From Methylobacter sp. (GTDB taxonomy: Bacteria; Pseudomonadota; Gammaproteobacteria; Methylococcales; Methylomonadaceae), in contig PERF01000003.1 of NCBI GenBank assembly GCA_002928495.1, positions 1-58,963 of the forward strand: 58,963 nucleotides of DNA, read 5' to 3'. The translations under genes and the position numbers were made by a program. The notes under the pieces are model-generated. The model saw only the letters and a program-made list of their open reading frames with translations. It did no database searches and was not told the origin of the DNA. The stretch's first letter is position 1, and each line of letters opens with the position of its first letter. Shown piece after piece: positions 49,650 through 58,004 of the stretch.

Positions 49650-51488
49650 TTGCACACATCAGAAACTACAACCTGGACGACTGAAGATTCGGCGGAGGTT
49701 TATGCGATTAATCACTGGGGTGAGGGCTATTTCGCCATCAACCCGGACGGGCATGTCTGCGTCAAGCCCAGCACCGGCAAGCCGGTAGAGCTGGATTTGT
49801 ACGAGATTGCCCAATCTTTGCACAAAAAAAACCTGTCGTTGCCGGTTCTGGTGCGTTTTACCGATATTCTCAGAGACCGGGTAAAGCGTTTGCAGCTGGC
49901 GTTTCAGAAGGCTTGCCTCAATCACAATTACCAAGGCCGTTATACGCCGGTGTATCCGATCAAGGTCAACCAGCAGCGCAAGGTGGTTGAAGGAATTCTC
50001 GCATCCGGTAATGTCGGCCTGGAGGCGGGCAGCAAGCCGGAACTGCTGGTGATTATGGCGTTGTCCAGCCAATCGGTGGTGGTTTGCAACGGTTATAAAG
50101 ACCGGGCTTATATCCGGCTGGCGTTGATCGGGCTGAAAATGGGGCTGGACTTGTATCTGGTTATCGAAAAACCTTCCGAGCTGGAGCTGATTGTTGAAGA
50201 GGCCGCCAAGCTCAAGGTCAAACCGCAGCTGGGCGTGCGTGTCAGGCTGGCCAGCATCAGCGCCGGCAAATGGCAGAACAGCGGCGGCGAAAAGTCCAAA
50301 TTCGGCTTTCACGCCGGCGAGTTACTGCAACTGATAGAGGGTTTGAAGCAAGCCGATATGCTGGATACTTTAAAACTCATGCATTTTCACATGGGTTCGC
50401 AAATCGCCAACATTCACGATATTAAAGTCGCGCTCAAAGAAGCCGGGCAGTTTTATGTCGAGCTGCACCGGCTGGGTATTAACATTGGTATTATCGATGT
50501 CGGCGGCGGTTTGGGCGTGGACTACGATGGCAGCCGGTCGCGCCGCGAGTTTTCCATCAATTACAGCATGGATGAATACGCCCACAACATCGTGCGCTGC
50601 TTTGCCGGCATTTGCGAACAAAAACAAGTGCCACAGCCGGATATCATCACCGAATCGGGCCGCGCCATCACTGCCCACCATGCCGTGTTGATCAGCAATG
50701 TAACCGACATAGAATCGGTGTATACCGATCCCGTGGCCTTGAAGTCGATGCCGGTACCGCGCAATGTGGTCGAGCATTATCATGATGCGCAGTTTGCGCT
50801 GACCGAAGCCAGAGCCCAATTTACCCAGGATAAGCTTAGCCTGGGCGGGCTTGCCGTGGCGGAAAACCAGTATGCCTTGACCTGCCAGCAAATCCGCGGC
50901 CATCTAAATCCCGGCAGCCAGAGCGAGGCGGCCATCCTGCAGGAGCTCAATGAAAAACTCGCCGATAAGGTGTTCTGTAATTTCTCGCTGTTCCAATCGC
51001 TGCCGGATATTTGGGGTATCGATCAGATTTTTCCGATCATGCCGATTCACCGGCTTGATGAAAAACCTTCAAGACGGGCTGTGATTCAAGACCTGACTTG
51101 CGACTCCGACGGCCGTATCGACCAGTATGTCGATGGCGAGAATATCGAGAAAACCCTGCCGGTACACGAGATTAACAGCAAAGAGCCGTATCTGGTGGGG
51201 TTTTTTATGGTCGGCGCTTACCAGGAGATTTTGGGTGACATGCATAATCTGTTCGGCGACACCCATTCCATCAATATCGAACTGGATGAGGACGGCTTTC
51301 GCTTCGACGACTTGCATGAAGGCGAGCATGTCAGCGACTTGCTGGATTACGTGCATATCGATAGCGAAGACTTAAAGGCCGCTTACCGGCAAAAGCTGGC
51401 GCAAAGCCCTATCAGCGATCAGCAAAAACAAGCTTTTGAGCAAGAGCTGATCGCAGGACTGACCGCGTATACCTACCTGGAGCGCTAA
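49650..51488 (+). CDS. speA: Biosynthetic arginine decarboxylase, TTG start likely
   Basis: 'YFAINPDGHVCVKP...VYPIKVNQQRKVVEGILASGNVGLEAGSKPEL...GGGLGVDYDGSRS'. Confidence 0.95.
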   Translation: MHTSETTTWTTEDSAEVYAINHWGEGYFAINPDGHVCVKPSTGKPVELDLYEIAQSLHKKNLSLPVLVRFTDILRDRVKRLQLAFQKACLNHNYQGRYTPVYPIKVNQQRKVVEGILASGNVGLEAGSKPELLVIMALSSQSVVVCNGYKDRAYIRLALIGLKMGLDLYLVIEKPSELELIVEEAAKLKVKPQLGVRVRLASISAGKWQNSGGEKSKFGFHAGELLQLIEGLKQADMLDTLKLMHFHMGSQIANIHDIKVALKEAGQFYVELHRLGINIGIIDVGGGLGVDYDGSRSRREFSINYSMDEYAHNIVRCFAGICEQKQVPQPDIITESGRAITAHHAVLISNVTDIESVYTDPVALKSMPVPRNVVEHYHDAQFALTEARAQFTQDKLSLGGLAVAENQYALTCQQIRGHLNPGSQSEAAILQELNEKLADKVFCNFSLFQSLPDIWGIDQIFPIMPIHRLDEKPSRRAVIQDLTCDSDGRIDQYVDGENIEKTLPVHEINSKEPYLVGFFMVGAYQEILGDMHNLFGDTHSINIELDEDGFRFDDLHEGEHVSDLLDYVHIDSEDLKAAYRQKLAQSPISDQQKQAFEQELIAGLTAYTYLER

Positions 51489-51550
51489 TCGGGGCTGGCA
51501 TGACCGGATGCGGCCCAGGCCAACTTTAAGTGCTCCAGCCAAGTTTGAGA

Positions 51551-51579
51551 GCAAGGCGAAAACCGGATTTTCGCCTTGC
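51551..51579. terminator. Bidirectional hairpin GCAAGGCGAAAA-ccgga-TTTTCGCCTTGC between convergent speA and ychJ
   Basis: Perfect 12-bp inverted repeat. Confidence 0.7.
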
Positions 51580-51593
51580 CGTGCTTGAAAAAT

Positions 51594-52079
51594 CTAACCG
51601 GCGCCGCAGCAGCGTTTGAATTTTTTCCCGCTACCGCAAGGGCAAGCTGCGTTTTTGCCCAAATTGACGGTGCTGCCGGTGATTTTCCCCAGGGTTTTGA
51701 TTATGCCGTCCAGATAAAACCAGCGGCCTCCCAGTTTTTGAAATCGGCTGATTTCGTGTAGCACCTGTTGTTCGCCATCTTGCAAGAAGTAAGCTTTGAA
51801 TTCGACAACGCCTTTGCTGTCCTGCGCGCCGCCTTTTTGGGTTTTGTGAATTTCCAACGCTTGCCAAACGGCGGTATCTTTGGAAAAATCTATCGCGTTA
51901 GGTTTGGTGTTAGCAGACCAGGTGGCGAGTAAATAGCGGCTGTTGTTCAGCACATACGCGCTGTAGCGCGAGCGCATTAACGCCTCCGCGGTTTCCGGGA
52001 CGGCGGCGGACGAATGGTAGCGGCCGCAGCAAGCGGAATAATCGAGCTTGGAGCCGCAAGGGCAAGGTTGGCTGGTCAT
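51594..52079 (-). CDS. YchJ family SEC-C motif protein
   Basis: 'QPCPCGSKLDYSACCGRYH...' and C-terminal 'CPCGSGKKFKRCCG'. Confidence 0.92.
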   Translation of the reverse strand: MTSQPCPCGSKLDYSACCGRYHSSAAVPETAEALMRSRYSAYVLNNSRYLLATWSANTKPNAIDFSKDTAVWQALEIHKTQKGGAQDSKGVVEFKAYFLQDGEQQVLHEISRFQKLGGRWFYLDGIIKTLGKITGSTVNLGKNAACPCGSGKKFKRCCGAG

Positions 52080-52105
52080 AATGCAAACAGTTTTTTCAGA
52101 TTAGT

Positions 52106-52555
52106 TTACCAGCAATCCGAACTACTTTGGTCGTGGCTGTCGGTTGAGGTTTTGACGCCCTCTTTAGTGATCGATAGCGTTTTGCAACCGGTATCCTGCG
52201 TCTGTGCGCCGGTATGGGTGGCGGTTAAAGTATAGCCCCCGGCATCGGCCGCCGTTATGCTGAGCAGGTAATAACCGCTGGGCGACAGGGTCGGTGCATT
52301 GAGTTGGTAGTCGCTGTCTGGTTGGCAGACACTTTGGCCCGGATTAAGCGAGGTTGCGTACTGAGTACAGTTGCTGCGGTATTTTTCCTGGGCTTGCTGC
52401 AGACTGAGCAGAGCGGTTTTGGCATCGGTACGCCGGGTTTTGAGGATGGCGGCCTGATAGCCTGGGATAGCAATGGCGGCTAAGATGCCGGCCATGACAA
52501 TTACAAGCATTAGTTCAATCAGGGTAAAGCCCGAGTTTATTTTAGTTTTACACAT
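52106..52555 (-). CDS. Type IV pilin (PilE-like)
   Basis: 'MCKTKINSGFTLIELMLVIVMAGILAAIAIPGYQAAILKTRRTDAKTALLSLQQAQEKYRSNC'. Confidence 0.9.
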   Translation of the reverse strand: MCKTKINSGFTLIELMLVIVMAGILAAIAIPGYQAAILKTRRTDAKTALLSLQQAQEKYRSNCTQYATSLNPGQSVCQPDSDYQLNAPTLSPSGYYLLSITAADAGGYTLTATHTGAQTQDTGCKTLSITKEGVKTSTDSHDQSSSDCW

Positions 52556-53201
52556 GAAGTTGCACAAAGACACACCAAGTCGCCATATTTTAGGCGTTTA
52601 TCAAGTGATTATACCGGGATTTTCAGCTGAAAAAGCAGTCACCGCATTTCAAAAAGCCGGTGACTATGTCAGCCTTGCCGACCGCAACGCACCCGGTTTC
52701 AGCCTGCTGGAGTTGTTATTAACGTTAGCGATAGCGGGGATTGTGGCGGCCTTGTCGGTGCCTTCCTATCAAAACTTATTGGAGCGCAACCACTTAAAGC
52801 AGGCGGTCGAATCGCTCAAAGCCGATATGCTGTTGGCGCGTACCGAGGCGGTTAAACGCAGCAGCAATATCACGTTATCGCGCCACGCCGGCGATTCCGG
52901 CACTTGGTGTTATGGGTTGAATCAAGGCGGGGCTTGCGATTGCCGGGCGGAAACTTGTTCACTGAAAAATATCTCAGGAGCCGATTTCAGCCCGCGGGTG
53001 AATTTAAAGACAGCCGCAGCCAGCCACAACGCCATAGATTTTCGGCGCGGAACGATTGCCGCCGGCGGCGTGACCTTTAACACCCAGCGGTATGAGGCGC
53101 GTGTTGTGTTCAGTGATAGCGGCCGCACACGCATCTGCATTCCGGCAAGCGCCAGTCTTAGCCCCGGTAAAACCGGATTGGCCGGATATCCAAGCTGTTG
53201 A
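52554..53201 (+). CDS. GspH/FimT family pseudopilin (start uncertain)
   Basis: 'APGFSLLELLLTLAIAGIVAALSVPSYQNLLERNHLKQAVESLKADMLLARTEAVKRSSNI'. Confidence 0.85.
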   Translation: MKLHKDTPSRHILGVYQVIIPGFSAEKAVTAFQKAGDYVSLADRNAPGFSLLELLLTLAIAGIVAALSVPSYQNLLERNHLKQAVESLKADMLLARTEAVKRSSNITLSRHAGDSGTWCYGLNQGGACDCRAETCSLKNISGADFSPRVNLKTAAASHNAIDFRRGTIAAGGVTFNTQRYEARVVFSDSGRTRICIPASASLSPGKTGLAGYPSC

Positions 53202-53205
53202 AATT

Positions 53206-53904
53206 ATGATGCATAACAAGACAAAAAGCCTTGGTTTCACCCTGATTGAGTTGTTGATATCGCTGTCTTTGGGGCTGATCATCAGCCTGGGTGTGGTAAG
53301 CGTGTATGCGGCGACAGCCAAGAGCAGTTCGGACACCATCAAGGCCGCGCGTTTAAACTACGATATTGAAACGTTGATGGCGCTGATGCTTAATGACATT
53401 CGGCGCGCCGGTTATTGGGGCGCGGCTACGGTAAACAGCGACGGCCGGCTGAATAGTTTTGTTCAGGACTTGGCCGGGCTGAACAAGCCCTCGGAGCATT
53501 GTCTGCTGTATAGCTATGATGCCGATAGCGACGGTAATATCGATAAAGCCGAATATTACGGTTTTAAATTCGAAAACGGCAGCGTCAAGATGCGTTTTAG
53601 CGGCACAGCCAATGACAGTTGCGACAACGGCGTATGGCAAGAGGCCGTAGTTAGCGATCAAATCGCCGTTTCAGCGTTGAGTTTTGAATTCAGTTATCAG
53701 TGTCTTAATGTGCTGTCGGGACAAACTTACGATGCGGCATGCAGCCATTTAACCACCGCGCAGCTACCGTCCGGCGCGCCGGCTTTGGAAAGCCGGTCGA
53801 TAAAAATTGCACTGACCGCTTATTTGAAGGGCGATGAAACCGTAACTAAAACGCTAGACGGGATAGTTAAAGTCAAAAATGATCTGCTTTTGACCCGGCT
53901 CTAG
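53206..53904 (+). CDS. PilW family minor pilin
   Basis: 'MMHNKTKSLGFTLIELLISLSLGLIISLGVVSVYAATAKSS', PilW-like C-terminus. Confidence 0.87.
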   Translation: MMHNKTKSLGFTLIELLISLSLGLIISLGVVSVYAATAKSSSDTIKAARLNYDIETLMALMLNDIRRAGYWGAATVNSDGRLNSFVQDLAGLNKPSEHCLLYSYDADSDGNIDKAEYYGFKFENGSVKMRFSGTANDSCDNGVWQEAVVSDQIAVSALSFEFSYQCLNVLSGQTYDAACSHLTTAQLPSGAPALESRSIKIALTAYLKGDETVTKTLDGIVKVKNDLLLTRL

Positions 53905-53911
53905 GAATTTT

Positions 53912-55129
53912 GTGATGGTAACTCTAAGCCGTAATTTGAATCCCCGGTATCAACAAGGCGCCGTCAGTTTGTTGATAGGGTTGGTATTGCTATCCGCGAT
54001 TACCGTCATTGCCTTGCTCACGGCTAAAACCGTGGCAGTCGAAATCCAGGCTTCCGCCAATCAGGTCAGAACCGCACAAGCGGTAGCTGCCGCGCAGTAT
54101 GCCATGGATTTTGGTGTCAGTTACTTTGACGGCGGCGGATTCGATCATAACCGCGACGGCGTGGTGGATGTGTTGCCGGTGCCGGATTTGGTATCCGCTT
54201 TTGATGGCCGGGTTACCCAGGGCAAGGTGGTTTTTGATACGGCGGACGGCACTCGCTGTGTCTCTGCCGGCGGTAAAGCCGATTTGAAACGCGGTGTACT
54301 GGAGGCTACCGGTTTTAGCGATGACGGCCTAGCTTCGCGCACCGTCAGCCAATGCCTAACGGCTTTGCCTGTGCTGAACGCGCAATTACCGCCGTTTGCG
54401 CTGGTTACCCGCGGCGGCGTTACGCTTACCGGCAATAGCATTCTCATAAACCGTTATGCGCCCAATACGGCTCATGCCGGCGGCAAAGTGATGCTGGCAA
54501 CTAGCCAGCTTAAAACCTATATCAACGCATTAAATCCCGCTCAGGCGGCCATGACCACGCCAGAAAAAATCAATCCGGACAGCGCCATTAACACCCAAGC
54601 CGCTTCCAGCGCCGGCTTGGGGCTTGGGCTGGATATTTGGGAGCAGGATTTGGAATTGGCAACCCTGACTGAAGAAGCCTTTTTCGGGCGGTTTTTCAGT
54701 TTGCCCAAAGCCGTGGTCAAGCAGCTGGCGGTCAGCAATAACGCATTTTCCGATGCGCCGGATGGCTTGGATCTTAGCGGAGGTTCCGGCGGCTTGATTT
54801 GGCTGGAAGGCACGCAAAGCTTATCCAAGGGGACTTTAGGCAGCCCGGACAAGCCTGCCATTTTGGTGGTGAACGGGGATTTGTCTGTAGGCGGCAGCGT
54901 TAATTTCTACGGATTGCTGTATGTATCTGGTGCTTTACACGTCACCGATGGCGATCCTAGCCTTACCGGAACGGCGGCTGTTGAAAATTCGGCGGCGGGC
55001 TCTGGTACTGTCGCGGTCAGCGGTGCCGGCTCGCTGTCATTGGTTTATTGGCCGGATTTCGGTGGCGATAACAGCCCGGTATTACCGGGTACGGCCGCCG
55101 TTGTCGCGGGTTCTTGGCGGGATTGGTAG
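53912..55129 (+). CDS. PilX-like pilus assembly protein with long beta-rich C-terminus
   Basis: 'QQGAVSLLIGLVLLSAITVIALLTAKTVAVEIQASANQVRTAQAVAAAQYAMDFGV'; C-terminal 'ILVVNGDLSVGGSVNFYGLLYVSGALHVTDG'. Confidence 0.8.
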   Translation: MMVTLSRNLNPRYQQGAVSLLIGLVLLSAITVIALLTAKTVAVEIQASANQVRTAQAVAAAQYAMDFGVSYFDGGGFDHNRDGVVDVLPVPDLVSAFDGRVTQGKVVFDTADGTRCVSAGGKADLKRGVLEATGFSDDGLASRTVSQCLTALPVLNAQLPPFALVTRGGVTLTGNSILINRYAPNTAHAGGKVMLATSQLKTYINALNPAQAAMTTPEKINPDSAINTQAASSAGLGLGLDIWEQDLELATLTEEAFFGRFFSLPKAVVKQLAVSNNAFSDAPDGLDLSGGSGGLIWLEGTQSLSKGTLGSPDKPAILVVNGDLSVGGSVNFYGLLYVSGALHVTDGDPSLTGTAAVENSAAGSGTVAVSGAGSLSLVYWPDFGGDNSPVLPGTAAVVAGSWRDW

Positions 55130-55137
55130 GAATCACT

Positions 55138-56835
55138 ATGTTCAACAAATTGCATGTCTGGCAACAAGGTGCGGGATTGATCGAGGTTTTGGCCGGAACC
55201 GTAGTGGTAACCGTCGGCTTGTTGTCGGTTGCTTCGTTACAAACCGGCTTGGTTACCGGCAGCGGAAATAATAAAATCCGCTCGGAAGCGTTGGCCTTGG
55301 CCGGGCAAAAGCTTGAAGAGTTTAATTCCGCAGCCGGTAAGACGGCGTATGAGGCCAATATCGAGGGTAATTTTACGGATACTATCCAAGGCTTAAATAC
55401 CGAGTTTACCCGGACTTGGGCAATCCGTGACGACCCGGCATTTACACCGTCGTTAACGCCGCGAAAAAAAATTTCAGTCCAGGTCATCTGGGAAGGTGAG
55501 GGGCCAGAAGCCGAGCGCAGTGTGGGTCTGACTTCCGGTATTGCCTGGGTGGATCCGCTCAAAACTGCTGTGTTAACGGAAGTTAATGCTGCTAAGGCGC
55601 AAGGTGGCGGCGTAGCGCCGGTTAAGCCTGCTGCCGCAGCAGCAGCGCCTTTAGGCTTGGAAATAGAAGCGTTAACGTTGCCACCGGGGACGACTCCGGG
55701 TAAGGATAAGCAAGTCAAGCTAACGATTAAGTCTATAAATGAAGAAAAAGCCACCATCCTGGTTTTAGAACAGATCGCCAAAGATTCGCATTTTTATGCC
55801 ACTGCCCAGCTCAATCCCTTTGCCTCGGGGCCTGGCGCTATTTCAGTGTTTGAGTGTGAAAGCTTAAACTGCCGGTTTGTGGATAATATATTGGGTGGCG
55901 TTCCGTTACGGATTGCCGGCACTGTATACTCTACCAGCGGGAATGGCTTGGGCTTGATTCAGGTATTGTGGTCGGCCAACGGGGCCGCCCGACAATGTTA
56001 CACACAATTATCGCAGTCTACCGGAACCGGCACTTTGCAGGCCGAAGCCCTGGCCTACGAATGCCTGGTTGCCGGCAATTGTAATGTCACTGCCGACGGC
56101 GTTAACGGCTGCTATCCGGATACCGCAGTTGCCGATGAACAAATCAATGCTTATCGGGTGCCGCCCGGCGGAGAATACGGAGCTGTCGGCTTGTTGGGGC
56201 TGAATGATCAGGCCGGCCATGAGGAACAGGTTTGCTTTTTGGAAAATTTGGCCGATCCGGCAATTTTTTATAACCCTTCAGGCGGATTGAACACGGCTTA
56301 TTTAGAGCCTGCCGGCAAACGTAATTATGCCGCCAAGCGCTTCATGCGTGAAAACGGCAGTAATCAAGTGCAGACCGAAGGCATTAACAGATCGTATTCC
56401 GGGCATGATTTTTTAATTTCCGCCAAGGCGTTAACGCCAGCCGGCAATCAAATTTGCAAGGATCATGCTTCCCTACTGGCTATCACACCCGCGCCGCGGG
56501 ACATCACCAGAACCTTAGCGCAAGCACAGGCCAATACGGTGTTGCCGGAAAAGTTCAGCAGCGGCGGAGCCGCCCACACCGTTACCGGGCTGGTAACGCG
56601 AAGCGGGGTGGGTTTGTCCCTATTCGTTGCGGAATCAGGCAGCTGCTACCTTAACAACGCGGGCGTTATCAGCACTGAGGCGAGTCAATTTGCCTGTGTC
56701 GGGCTAGAACCCGAGGTGCTCATTGAGGGCGCCAGTGCCGACTACCCTCAAGGCGATGCGTCAGCATTTGCCGAATGTTCCGCAAAACCGGCGGAAACTA
56801 TCTGCGCTTGGCCGGAGAGTTTTGTTAAGCCCTGA
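55138..56835 (+). CDS. PilV-like prepilin with very large Cys-rich C-terminal domain
   Basis: 'WQQGAGLIEVLAGTVVVTVGLLSVASLQTGLVTGSGNNKIRSEALALAGQKLEEF'; 565 aa. Confidence 0.75.
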   Translation: MFNKLHVWQQGAGLIEVLAGTVVVTVGLLSVASLQTGLVTGSGNNKIRSEALALAGQKLEEFNSAAGKTAYEANIEGNFTDTIQGLNTEFTRTWAIRDDPAFTPSLTPRKKISVQVIWEGEGPEAERSVGLTSGIAWVDPLKTAVLTEVNAAKAQGGGVAPVKPAAAAAAPLGLEIEALTLPPGTTPGKDKQVKLTIKSINEEKATILVLEQIAKDSHFYATAQLNPFASGPGAISVFECESLNCRFVDNILGGVPLRIAGTVYSTSGNGLGLIQVLWSANGAARQCYTQLSQSTGTGTLQAEALAYECLVAGNCNVTADGVNGCYPDTAVADEQINAYRVPPGGEYGAVGLLGLNDQAGHEEQVCFLENLADPAIFYNPSGGLNTAYLEPAGKRNYAAKRFMRENGSNQVQTEGINRSYSGHDFLISAKALTPAGNQICKDHASLLAITPAPRDITRTLAQAQANTVLPEKFSSGGAAHTVTGLVTRSGVGLSLFVAESGSCYLNNAGVISTEASQFACVGLEPEVLIEGASADYPQGDASAFAECSAKPAETICAWPESFVKP

Positions 56836-56917
56836 AAGTATTTGCAAAGCTAACAAAATCGCCGTAAAAAAGTTAGAATAAAAAGCTTGAAATTCGCTTA
56901 TGCGCTGATCCAGCCCC

Positions 56918-57991
56918 ATGTCTATAAAATACCACACTGATAATTTAAGGATTAAAGCCGTGCAAGAGGTGATACCGCCGGCTTTGGTGCATGAAGAACT
57001 TCCCATTACCGACGAGGCCGCCGAAACCACGTTTGAGGCCAGGGCCGCCGTGCACAGAGTTTTGACGGGCCAGGATGACCGCTTACTGGTGGTCGTTGGC
57101 CCTTGTTCCATCCACGACACGGTGGCTGCGCATGAATACGCCCAGCGCCTGAAGGTTGTCAAGAACATGTTGTCGGGACAGTTGTTGATCATCATGCGCG
57201 TGTACTTTGAAAAGCCGCGTACCACCGTGGGTTGGAAAGGCTTGATTAACGATCCCGATCTGGACGCCAGTTTCAACATCAACAAGGGTTTGCGGGTAGC
57301 CCGCAAGTTGCTGGTGGATTTGAACAATGCCGGGGTTCCGGCGGCTACCGAATACCTGGATTTGATTACGCCGCAATACGTTTCCGACTTGATCGCCTGG
57401 GGTGCCATCGGCGCCAGAACCACCGAAAGCCAGGTGCATCGGGAATTGGCGTCGGGCTTATCGTGTCCGGTCGGGTTTAAAAACGCTACCGATGGAACCG
57501 TAAAAATTGCCATCGATGCCATCGGCGCTGCCATGAGTCCGCACCATTTTCTGTCTCTGACCAAGGCCGGGCAGTCGGCTATTTTTTCCACTACCGGCAA
57601 TGCCGATGTGCATATCATTCTTCGCGGCGGCAATGACCAGCCCAATTACGACGCCGTGAGCGTGGATAAAGTAGCACAAGGCATGATGCAAGCCGGTTTG
57701 CGGCCCAATATCATGATTGATTTAAGCCATGCCAATAGCTTAAAACAATGCCAGCGCCAGCTTTTGGTCGGTGATGATGTGGCCTTGCAAATTGCCAATG
57801 GCGATGCGCGCATCATGGGTGTGATGATCGAAAGCCATCTGCGTGCCGGCCGTCAAGATGTGGTGGCGGGAACGCCGTTGGCATACGGCCAGAGTATTAC
57901 CGATGGTTGCATTAGCTGGGATGACACCGTACCTTTATTAGAAAAGTTTGCTGCCGCGGTGGAGCGCCGCAGAGCGGCAAAAAGCAATTGA
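56918..57991 (+). CDS. aroG: 3-deoxy-7-phosphoheptulonate synthase (class I, AroF/G/H type)
   Basis: 'VVGPCSIHDTVAAHEYAQRLK...IMRVYFEKPRTTVGWKGLINDPDLD...NIMIDLSHANSLKQ'. Confidence 0.95.
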   Translation: MSIKYHTDNLRIKAVQEVIPPALVHEELPITDEAAETTFEARAAVHRVLTGQDDRLLVVVGPCSIHDTVAAHEYAQRLKVVKNMLSGQLLIIMRVYFEKPRTTVGWKGLINDPDLDASFNINKGLRVARKLLVDLNNAGVPAATEYLDLITPQYVSDLIAWGAIGARTTESQVHRELASGLSCPVGFKNATDGTVKIAIDAIGAAMSPHHFLSLTKAGQSAIFSTTGNADVHIILRGGNDQPNYDAVSVDKVAQGMMQAGLRPNIMIDLSHANSLKQCQRQLLVGDDVALQIANGDARIMGVMIESHLRAGRQDVVAGTPLAYGQSITDGCISWDDTVPLLEKFAAAVERRRAAKSN

Positions 57992-58004
57992 TTTCGGAGT
58001 ATAA

